Shown in pieces: positions 14,601 to 26,600 of a DNA stretch of 64,000 bases. The notes under the pieces were generated by a model. It saw only the letters and a program-made list of their open reading frames with translations, was not told where the DNA came from and ran no database searches. Source of the stretch: Antilocapra americana (taxonomy: Eukaryota; Chordata; Mammalia; Artiodactyla; Antilocapridae); contig ML664161.1 in assembly GCA_007570785.1 (NCBI GenBank), forward strand, positions 44,168,418-44,232,417, given 5' to 3'. The position numbers were made by a program, and so were the translations under genes. Each line of letters begins with the position of its first letter. Positions within the stretch are counted from its first letter, which is position 1.

Positions 14601-17600
14601 GGTGAAAGGTTCACAGCCCAAGGAAAAAAAGTGAGAAAAAATGCAAATATAAGTGCTGAAAAGAGACCAGGTGGCCAGGGCATAGCTGATCCATTCAGTA
14701 ATCTCAGAAAGGAAATTGATTCCAGAAATGTACATGAACAAGCCACTTTGTGGAATCCTGTGCATGATTTCTCCAGACTTCCTGAGCTGGGGGCATTGTA
14801 GTCACTATGAATGTTGATTCTCATCACCAAAATAGATAAGAAGACACCAGGGCTAAGCTGTGTGTCTGTGTAGCACTCAGCAGGGTATTCGGCACAGTAA
14901 ACCAGATAGTAGTCCATTTCCCATGCAGAAGACAAAGCCTCTGAAAAGGAATACATCTGGAAAAGGCCTCCCTCTAGTGAGCAGTGAGTAAACAAATGCC
15001 CTACTGGTCTTGGAGGATCTCCTGGGGGCGGGTGGGGGTGGCTGTGGCTCTCTGTGAGAACAAGGACACTGGTGGCGGAGGTATTAGGGAGTTCTCATGG
15101 ATGTGAGCTGTCCTAGAGGCCACCGTTCTGATGCCAAGCTGATTTTGGTGTGTTATACTGATATTCTGCTACCTTTCTGAACCTTGGTTGAGTTAGTTTT
15201 AGCATTGGTTTTCTACGGTTTTCCAGGTATCCTATCCTGTCATCTGCAAATAGACATAGTTTTGTTTTCTGAGTCTTATATCACTAGCTTGTTTCTTTTG
15301 TATACTGCAGTAGCTAAGCGACAGTGGTAAATGATGGTGGAAATAGTGGGCATCCTTGTTTTGCTCCTGATCTGTGAAAATGATACTTCTGTTTCCTCTT
15401 TAGTAAAGTGCTGGCTTCAATACTCAGGTCTTTTTGTAAAACAAAAACAATGCTAGGGGAACATCTTTCAAATCCTGTTCTCTTGAATGTTTTTATCAGA
15501 AATGTGTGTTGAATTTTCTCAAAGACTTTAACATTTGTAGATAATGATATGTGTTTCCTGGCTAAATCTATTAGTATGGTTCTTTATATTACAGATACCT
15601 TTTTGAAATATTCTTGAATTGCTGAAATAAATTCCAGTTGGCATATTATTTTTACTATTGTGGTATTGGATATTGTTTGTTAATATTTAGTAGTATTCTT
15701 GCATTAATATTCATAAATGATATTATCTATAATTTAAAAATATATAGTATCAGATTGAGGTAACTGTTATACTTGATTTTATAAGAAGCATCCGTTGAAA
15801 TTATTTTCTAATTTTTTAAGTTCTGGAACAATTTATGTAGCATTGGGACTATCTGTACTTTGAGTGTTTGGTAGAATTCCCCTATGAAACTATTTGAGCC
15901 TGGTGCTTTTTTTTTTGTGGAGAAGTACCATAATAACTTTGTTTCTTCTATGAAGATTAGCTTATCTAAGCCTTCTATATCTGTTGATGTCAATTTTGAT
16001 AAATTACATTTTCTCATAAAATTATCCATTTCATCTAGATTTATGAATGTATATCCATTGAGGTGGGCAAATAATCTCTATACTTCTGGAAAATGTCTTT
16101 TGTTTTCTTAACTAGAGGTATAATTTTCTGATTTCTTCTGTATCAGTTTTTGCTTTTATCTTTATTATAATCTTCTCTGTGCTTTTTAAGCTTTTTGAAT
16201 TGAGATTGTAATGCATTTATTTTCATTATTTTATTTTAATTGATTAGCATATTTAAGGTTCAGAATTTTTCCATGATCACTGCCCTAAATGTGTACTACA
16301 CTACTGAGTATGTGGTGTTTTATTATTTTAGAAATTAATTTCAGTTTATATTTGCTCTTTTACCTAAGAGTTATTTAATAGTTTTTATTGTTGTTGTTCT
16401 CTTTCATTTTTAAGCTTGCAGATAGAAGAGTCTCTTGGTTTTCTTCTATAGTTTTTATTTCTACTGCAGCCAGAGTGTGGTTTGTAATATTTCTTATGGA
16501 ATTTAATGATGTTTTCTTTGTGACCGGAATATATGATCAAATTTTTGTGAATATCCCATGTTTGTGTTTGAAAAGAAGGAATATTCTCTATTAATAAAGT
16601 ATAAAGTTCTTTATGTATATCCATGAGATCTACCTTATTGATTATATTATATAAGTCTTCTATATCCTTATTTATTTTTGCTATTATCTTGTATTGAGAG
16701 TGGTGTTTTAAAGTCTCTCACTATTACTGTTTGTTTCTTTGCATTTGATGTTTAAGTATATGTAATTCTGTTTGGAGTTAAATACCTCCATCCTTATAAA
16801 GATGGTTATTTTTTGATACATGGATATCCATGTATATTATCTCTTTACTGTGAATTATGGCTTTTAGCATTATAAATTGGCTAACAAGTCAAGTTACTGT
16901 CTCTTGGCTTCAGTTGTACTTTGATAACAGGAACAAAACCTCTGCTTTTTTTCTTGTTTGTAATCACCTGGATCGTCTTTGCTTATTCTTTTAGTTTTTC
17001 TTATTTTTTTAGTTTTTGTGTTCTAAATGTATCTTTGTATTTAACATAGAATTGGATCTTGCCTCGTTAGCCAATTTGAAAATCATTTTTTTTTAAATTG
17101 GTGAAGTAGGCTTGCCACATGTATTGATACGGTGGATATATTTGGTGTCAACTTTGTCATAATTTTATGATACTGAGTGTATTATACTTTGATTACAATT
17201 TTCCTTCTTTATGTGAGATGTCTTCTCTGTTCTTTTAAAAAATCTCATAGGTATTTAGGAAGTTTGTAGTTTTTGTTCTCACTTGTTTCTTTATATCAAC
17301 TTTCTGTAGAGCCTTTAGTCCCCTGTTTTCTTAAGCTTTTACTGTCAGGTTTGCAATGGGGTTTTTGACTTTCACCTACCTGTGCAGCACGTGAGTTATG
17401 CTGCATTCCCATTTCTTTCCTGATTTTCTCTCCGTCCTCATCCCCATTTTTGAGCTGCATTTTTTCCCCTTTAACAGAGCTTAAAACATTTTGTTCTTGA
17501 GCTATAATTATATATATCAGATGCTCATCGTCAGTCCCTTTATGATGTGTCCGTAGTTAACTCTTGGTTGATTCTCTCAGACAAAGCTTATGATTGCCCA

Positions 17601-20600
17601 GTGTTTTTTTTTTTTTTTAAGTATTTGCATACTTAGAGTGGACTTTTTCTTTCTAGAGGTAATTTTTGCCACCATTAGGCTCTCGGCTCTCCTTTTCTCT
17701 TTGCAGTCATTTTGAGCTGCCCGTATTCTTTGCAAAGGTTTCCTGCAGGAGCTCAAGAAATATCTTTGTTGAAATTTGATGCTTATTTTTATACTTACAG
17801 GTAGTTTGAAGTTAGTAGTATTCTCTCTCTTCCAATAATATAGAAGGTATGGGTTGCGTGCTGTTGTATTTGCTTTTCTGTTTCACTGTACAGTGTTTGG
17901 AGGATATGTAGAGTAATTCAAGTTTAGCTGATCACCATTTTCTTCAGAATACCTGGAATTATGTATCATCTTTTATGTACTTTTCTTTCAGAACCTAAAT
18001 GTAACTAATCTTGTACAGAATAACTTTTATTCTTTATACTTGAAGTAAATAATTTTTTTCATTCAGTAGGTTAAGATTAGTTTTATCACATGTATACCCA
18101 TGGCGAATTCATGTCAATGTATGGCAAAACCAACACAATAAGGTAAAGAAAAAATATATATTAAAAAAAAAGATTAGTTTTATCTGATTAGTTGTTTGAA
18201 AAGGCAGTTTCTAACATATGAATACTTATGTCTCAAAATGTTGCTTATTGACCGCTGAGCATGGGATATTAATAGAAGATGAATTAAACTTGGAATCTGG
18301 GGACTAAGCCTTTGGTTACTTACTATTTAGATCATCTCTGGTCTTTATTTCCTCAGTTGTAAAATATGAGGAGGGTACAAAATAAGACTTCCAAGGTGCC
18401 TTCTGGTCTGAAAATTTCTGTGAATTCTGTGAGTTCTTGTGAGCACTGAATTAATTCCTCATATGATAATATTATACATTATCAATAAATCTGTAACCCA
18501 ATACTCAAAAATCTCTACTGAGTCATTGGTGTTTTGGGGGGTCAGCACATTCCAAGTGAGGAAGCAATGGTTGTAAGCCTTTCTCTTACTTAACCCTTAC
18601 CACTACCTTACTTCCTCTGCAGACCTTTGTATTACAGGCTAGGGAGAGGAAGAGGTGATGTTGGAGGCATTCACCATGCAAAAAAAGGGAGAAAGAATTG
18701 AGAAGAAGAAATCCCAAGTGGCAGAAACCAAATGGCAAGGAAAATTGCTCTTTCCAGTAGGCTTGGGTATCTTCATTTGGATGGGATGTAAATTAGAGAT
18801 GCTGCTATTCCTAAGTTGTCTCTGAAATAAAGTCATTAAAATACTGTTATAATTGATGCTGCCATAGAATTGGTGCACTTGTCCTTCTCTCCAGAGTCTG
18901 CTTTCCTAACAGTAACTCCTAATTTGAGCATCTTTTGCAATCTGAACAGTAAGGATTTCACAAATCAAGTCCTGACTTCTTTTTGCTTAAGAGTTCTTCT
19001 CTCAATTTGTCTCTTTACTCTTGTGTTTCAGCAAGAAGAAAAGCAGGCTGCGTGTTCAGTGCGTGTGTGTGCGTGTGTGGTTGCTTCAGTCGTGTCTTGA
19101 CTCTCTGTGACCCTATGAACTGTAGCCTGCCAGACTCTCTGTCCATGGGGATTCCCCAGGCAGGAATACTGGAGTGGGTTTCCATGCCCTCCTCCAGGGG
19201 ATCTTCCCGACGCAGGGGTTGAACCTGATCTCTTATGTCTCCCGTGTTGGCAGGCAGGTTCACCGTTATTGCCACCTGCATGTTCAATGCTTTTCCTTGT
19301 AAACCTTGACAGATAAATATCCAGTGTCATTGCTTACAAGTTCTGCTTCCCCACACAACTCAGCTTTTCTACTGCTTTATAGTAAGGATTGCCTTGTTCC
19401 CAGTTTCCAATAACATGTTCCTCATTTCCTTTTGAATCCTCACCAGAAGCTTCTTTAATATTCATCTTTTTACCAACATTCTATTTATGATGATGTTATT
19501 TTCTCAGATGATACAGTCTTTCTCTACCATGAGCCTCACTTCCTCTTGAGTCTTCACTGGAAGAATCTTTAACATTCATATTTCTACCAATAATCTTTTT
19601 AAGGCAATCAGGTTTTTTCTGTTCTTGTTCAGCACTTCAGTTGCTAAGTCGTGTCCAACTCTTTGCAACCCCATGGACTGCAGCACGCCAGGCTCCTCTG
19701 TCCTCCATTATCTCCCAGAGTTTGCTCAGATTTGTGAGGCAGTGATATGATCCATGGAAAGGAGGCTTTTTCTGTCATTCACCTAAAAATTATTTTAGCC
19801 TTTATTCATTATCCAGTTGCAAAGCTACTTTCATATTTTTAGGTATTTGTTACATCAGCACTCCATATCTAGATACCAAAATCTGGATTAATTTTCTGGG
19901 ACTGTGTTAACAAATTTCTACAAACTTGGTGGCTTCAAACAGCAGATATTTATTCTCTCACAGTTCTAGGGGCCAGTTTCACTAAAGTGACGATGTTGGT
20001 ATTGCCATGTTCCCTCTGGGTACTCTGAGCCAGAATCCATTCCTTACCTCTTTCAGCTTCTGGTGGCTGAAGGTGTTCTTTGGCTTGTGTCCACATCACT
20101 CCAATCTCTGCCTCCACCTTCATGTCACCTTCTCCGCTTGTGTGTGTCAAAATCTCCCACTGCTTCCCTCTTAAGGATGCATATGATTTATCCTGAAGGT
20201 TGGATTTAGACCTGACTTATACTATTGCAATGCAAGAGATCCTGGTTCAATCCCTGGGTCAGGAAGATCCCCTGGAGAAGGAAATGGCAACTCACTCCAG
20301 TATTCTTGCCTGGAGAATCCCATGGACAGAGGAGCCTGGCAGGCTACGGTCCATGGGGTTGCAAGAGTCAGACAGGACTGAGTGACTAAACCACCGCCAC
20401 CTGTGTATTGTGTTGCAGCAGGAGTCCTCCTGATGCTCTGATAACTAGCCGTAATGCGCATGGACCACATTGCAGGCCTTTTGTTAATTGAACTTCGTAG
20501 CAGCTAGTGTTCAACGTGCTGCCCACAGGTTGCTTGAAAGCAGTTCCACTAGGCTGAGGTTTTTGGAGTCACTTCCTCTGTTGCTTTAAATAAGACTTCC

Positions 20601-23600
20601 TCTGTTGTTTTCTCATAACAGTTTCATTGATTTATAGTTCATATACCATACAATCTACCCATTTAAAGTATAAGATTCACAGAATTTGAGATTTTTTTTT
20701 TAGTATATTCATTGAATTGTGTGACCCATAGTCATTTTCCAAACATCTTCATTACCCTCCAAAGAAGCCCTACACTCTTTAATGATCAGATCCCATTTTC
20801 TCCCAAACCTTTGGCCTAATCTAATCTATTAGATGAATGTGTGTGTGTGTGTGTTTTTTAATCTCTGTAGCTTTGCTTATTCTGGACATTTTCTATATAG
20901 AATCATGAAAAATGTGACCTTTTGTATCTGGTGTCCGTCACATGTTTTCAAGATTCATCCATATTTGTAGTGTGAGCACTTCGTTTTTTTTTTTTTTTTT
21001 TTAACGGCTGAATAATGTTCTTTTGTGTGAACAGAGCATGTTTTACTTATTCATTCATCAGCTGGTAGACATTTGGGTTGTTTCTACTTTTAGCACTCTC
21101 CCCTTTTAAATATTAGCCCAGTTGGGAAATAGACAAACAAATCAGACAACTAGAGATTGAAAAATCAGCTTTATCACTGATAAAGATGATCACAGCAAAA
21201 GGCTTCTCTTTCTCACCCCCTGCACTGCAGCTCTTCTCGTTCCTTCTTCCCGCCTCCCTGACACACAGGGGCAGAATCTGCCCCAGTCACTTTACTTCAG
21301 TGATGACATAGACTGTGCTCAGAGAACCAGCTCCTTCATCAAAACCATGTACTTTATCTAGAGAAAGAGAGGGGAGCATGGAGCCTATAGCACAAAACTT
21401 CAGAAAGGGCAGATCACTCTTGTTCTGGGAGCCATCCTAGCTAGGAACCTGGAAGGGAGATGAACAGTACCTTCTAACACCGAGAAGATTGGCATTTTAG
21501 TTCTTACCTTGTAAATTAAAGCAAATCATATTTCTCTTTGATTATGAATTATTAGTTTCTTCACATCAAACATGTAAACAGTTGAACAAGTTAAATGATA
21601 GCACTTACTAATTCTAACATAACTTGTTGTCCTGTAATTTATAGGTTTCTCCACCAAATAAAGGAAGAAAATTCTGAGTTAATTAATAAACTATGGACTG
21701 ATATTCAGCAGAAAGTAGCAACCCAGTCACAAATAACAACCTCTTCAGGAACGCCATCATCTGCTTCTCCATCAGGAGAACAAAAAGGTTTGGTCCCCCA
21801 CTGTATTGTTTCTCCCAGAGTAGTAGCTTACTTTCTTTCTTAAACCCAGTCATTTTTTTTTTTTTTTATTGTTTTTGCCATACATTGTCATGATATCACC
21901 ATGGGTTTACATATGCTTCCCCTCCGGGTCCCCCCTCCCTCCTCCCTGCCCCCCGGGAAATCTCGCTGCACCAGTCCCGAGCATCAATCCTGGGCTGGCG
22001 ATTGATTAGACACATGACAATTAACATGCTTCAATGCCCTTCTCCCATATCATCCCACCCTTACCCTCATCCACAAAGTCCACAAGTCTATTCTATACAT
22101 CTGCGTTCCTTTTGTTGTCTCCCATGTTGGGTTCTCATTACTGTCTTTCTAAATTCCATATATATGTGTTAATATACTGTATTGTTGTTTTTGCTTCTGG
22201 CTTACTTCACTAAGGAATGTTACCTGAGTTTTTACTGTCTTAGCCTGATTGGTAGATACTCATTGACTTGATGTTGATTGAAATGCTTTAAAATTTTTGT
22301 AGTTGTTCACTTGAGATTCTTTTGGAATTGTAGCTGCGTTGAATGCTACCAATGCTGTTAAGAGAATCCATTCGAGGCTTCAACCTGAGGAATCTACTGA
22401 GACTCTAGACTCAAGCTTTGTTGTGGGACAGGTGCTGAACTCAAGGAAGCAAAAACAGCTGCTCAGTAAAGGTTCAGTCTCTTAATTGACACAGTGGGTA
22501 ATTATGACTCAGGGAGTTCAAACAGGGGCTCTGTATCAACCTTCAGAGGGCTGGGATGGGGAGGCTATACACATTTAAAAGTAAATAAAATAAATTCTCT
22601 CTTTTGGAAGCATAAAAAAAAAACAACTATGTAACATAGTATAGCTGTCTTAGCCTCTTAGTAAGTGTCCCTCAAACTCATCAAGTCAGATCCTGCAGAG
22701 TAAGAGGTTGTTGAATAGTAGCCATTTAGTGCCTCCTTTTATTCCATGTAACTCTAGAAGGATGGTTCTCGTTCATTTATTATAGATAGTATAAATCTGG
22801 TTTAAACAGTATAGATTCTTTAGGAGAAAAGGATGATACCGTCTGTTAAAAAACCTTTTATAAATTGTGAGCAACAGTCAGACGTTTTTGTAGTTTAATT
22901 TTTCCTGGTCTTAACATAGAATGACTTCTGTCATTATCAGTGAAGAGAAAACCAGAGTCACGTGCTCCTTCCAAGCAGAAGAGTAGTGTGTTATCAGCCA
23001 GCACAGCCTCCGCAGACTTACCAAGCAGCAGTAACCCCAGCCTGGATGTCCTCAAACACATGATACACGAAGTAGAACATGAAATAGAAGAATACGAACG
23101 GTGGACAGGCCGCCAGGTCCAGGGGCTCCAAAACAGTCAGGGTCTCAGCGGCTTCACCCTGTCCCTTGTGAGCTCACTCTGCCGCCTGGTTCGGTACCTT
23201 AAAGAGGTAAGGTTATCAGAGTCTACTCTTCTCCTAGACTGATGGCAGAATTGGGTAGGTTTTTCCCCTCTACATTTTTATTTCTTTTTATTCTCTAATA
23301 ACCATGGCTAGGACTTCCAAAACTATGTTTCATAAAAGTGGCGAGAATGAACATTTTTGTCTTGTTCATGATCTTAGAGGAAATTCTTTCAGCTTTTCAC
23401 TGTTGAGTATGATGTTAGCTGTGGGTTTGCGTATATGGCCTTTAATATGTTGAGGTAGGATTCCCTCTGTGCTTGGTTTCTGAAGAGTTTTTTTCATGAA
23501 TGGATATTGGATTTTGACAAAAGCTTTTTCTGCATCTATTGAGATGATCATATGGTTTTTATTTTTCAGTTTGTTAACATGGTATCTCATGAGGATTGAT

Positions 23601-26600
23601 TTGCAGATACTGAAAAATCCTTGCATCCCTGAGATAAATCCCACTTGCTAATGGTGTGTGATTCTTTTAACATGTTGTTGGATTCAGTTTGCTAATATTT
23701 TGTGGAATATTTTTGTGCCTGTGTTCATCAGTGATACTGGCCTGTAATTTTCTTTTTTGTTGGATCTTTGTCTGGTTTTGGTATCATGGTGATGGTGGCC
23801 TCATAGAATGAGTTTGGGAGTGTTCCTTCCTCAGCAGATTTTCAAATAATTTCAAAAAGATAGGTGTTAATGCTTCTCTAAATGTTTGATAGAATTCACC
23901 TGTGAAGCCATCAGGTCCTGGGCTTTTGTTTGTTGCAAGTTTTTAAGTCAGATGTTGTTGTATTTAGTGTGTTCCAGAGGTCTCTTAAACTGTCATTTCT
24001 TTTCATTCTTTTTTCTTTATTCTCCTCCATGGCAGTTCTTTCCACCATTCTTCCAGCTCACTTATCTGTTCTGCCTCATTTATTCTGCAGTAATTTCTTC
24101 TAGAGTATTTTTCATCTCAGTTATTATATTGTTCATCTCTGTTTATTCTTTATATCTTCTAACTCTCTGTTAAGTATTTCTTGTATCTTCTCAGTCATGC
24201 CTCCTTTCTTTTCCTGAGATCTTGGATCATCTTTACCAACATTACTCTGAATTCTTTTTCAGGTAGATTGCCTAGCTCCATTTCACTTAGCTGTTCTTCT
24301 GGGGCTTTATCTTATTCCTTTTGTTTGGAACATAATCCTGCACTGTTTCATTTTGTTTAACTTTCTGTGTTTGTGGCCCCACAGGGTGCTTGTTTATAGT
24401 TTCTCCTCTGGTGTCTGCCTCCTAGTGAATGAGGCTTTGCTCAGGGTTGTGCAGGTTTCCTGGTGGGAGGGACTGGTGCCTGCCACTGGTGGGTGGAGCT
24501 GAGTCTTGTACCTCTGGTAGGCAGGGCTGTGTCAAGGGGTGTGTTTACAGATGGCTGTAGACTCAAGAAGACTTTAAGCAGCTTGTTTGCTGGTGGGTGG
24601 GGCTGTGTTCCTGCCCCATTGGTTGTTTGGCCTGAGACACCCCACCACTGGCGCCTTCGAACTGTTGGGTGGAGCTAAGTCTTGGCATCAAAGTGGTGGC
24701 ATCCAGGACAGCTCACACCAGTGAATACCCTGTACCTCCACAACCAATATCCTTGTTTCTACAGTGAACCACAGCCGCCATCTGCCTCCCTGAGAGATCC
24801 TCCAAGACCAGCAAGTAGGTCTGGCACAAGCTCCTATGAAGTCACTGCTTTTTCCCCTGGGTCCTGGTATGCGTAATACGTTGCGAGTGCCCTCCAAAAG
24901 TGACATTTCTGTTTCTTCCAGTTCTGTGCAGTTCCAGTGATCAAGCTCCACTGGCTTTCAAAGCCAAATACTCTGGGAGCTCCTCCTCCTGATGCCAGAC
25001 TGGGGAGCCTGATGTTGGACTCAGAATTCTCCTGTGGGAGAACTTCTGTGATATATTTATTTTCCAGTTTGTGGGTTGCCCACCCAGAGTTGATGGGATT
25101 TGATTGTATCATGAATGCACCCCTCCTACAATCCTGTTGTGGCTGCTTCTTTGTCTTTGGAAGTAGAATATCTTTTTTGTTTGTAGATGGTTATTCATCA
25201 GTTAGTTGTGATTTTGGTATTTTCATGATAGGAGGTGAGCTCAGGTCCTTCTACTTCACCACCTTGTGGAGATCTATCTAAATTTGCTTTTTACAAATTA
25301 GTTTTACTGTCAGACTTGTGACAGTCTTAACATTCTTACATCTATAAGTTAGGAATCTCTAGGAGTGTACTTTTGGCTCTCTGAACATATTATAGACTTC
25401 GAAGCATGTACTTTTTAGTTAATCACTTCTTTTACAAAGCTTAATAATTTAAACCTGTTTTTTATTTTTAATTATGTTTTAAGAAACTTAATTTTTGAAC
25501 TGGTGATACATTTACCATGGTATGCAATTCAAAGATAACAAAAGACTGTATGGTGAAAAATCTAATTCCCACCCCTGACTTTCACTTAACTTGTTTACTT
25601 CCTGTAGCCAACCATCATTATCAGTCTGTCCTAGAGATGGCCTGCATATATTCAAGCAGTTTGTATATATACTTCCTTCCACTCTCTTCTACAAAAATTG
25701 TAGTTGTTTGAGTCTACACATCATTCTGTTCATTGTTTTATATTTAAAGAAAGGAAGATGATAAAGCAGCGCATTGTAATGAAATATAAACCTTTTAATA
25801 AAAATATTTAATTCTTATTACTGTCACATAATATATACTTTGTAAGTATTCTCTTCTTTGATAGCTTTGATTAGAAGCTTTTAGTCTGCAACATGTGATG
25901 CTATGGGGGGTAGTTTATTTGATTTTTTTTTTTTTGGTAGAGTGAGCTCCAACTGCGTAAAGAAGTAGAGACAAGGCAGCGACTGGAACAAGCATTAGGT
26001 GATCATCGAGAGCTCATTGATGCGTTGACAGCTGAAGTTCTTTTCCTTAGAGAAGAAAATACTGCTACCCAGGTATTTAGATGAGATCCCAAACTTTTCT
26101 GTGTTTAGTAGTATAAAACATCTTTACAGATGTGTGAGATTCTCTTTCAGTTGCCCTTGATTTAGTTGTGCTGGTGTGATTATTTATCACTTCTTTAGTA
26201 TCCTCAACAGTAACTTTTCAAGAACATTTATTATATTGGAGGTACTATAGTAGAAACTTGAATTATAAATAGTGTAGAATAAATATCCTGTCTTTAAGAA
26301 ACTTTTATTTACTGGGGAAGACAGAATCTATGTTTAAATAATAACTACTTATATTATAGTGGTTTATCCAATATGTGAAATGAGTGTTATGACAGCTGCT
26401 TTTCATTTTTAAATAACAGAAGGTACCTTGTGAGGAACCCACCTATAATATATGCCATTTAAAGTTGTTTATAGTGTCTTCAGTATCTTTATTCATCTTT
26501 TTGTCAAGCAGTGGTTATAATAATTACTGATACTTTTATTTATCAGTCACAAGAGACTAGGAAATCAGTAGTAGACAGGTTTTGTTTGTGTCAATGGACA

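Noticed and set aside
24463..25281. Cluster of overlapping open frames on both strands, possible small gene
   Set aside because: The region is the reversed GC-rich 5' UTR of an L1; open frames follow from base composition, and there is no splice support.
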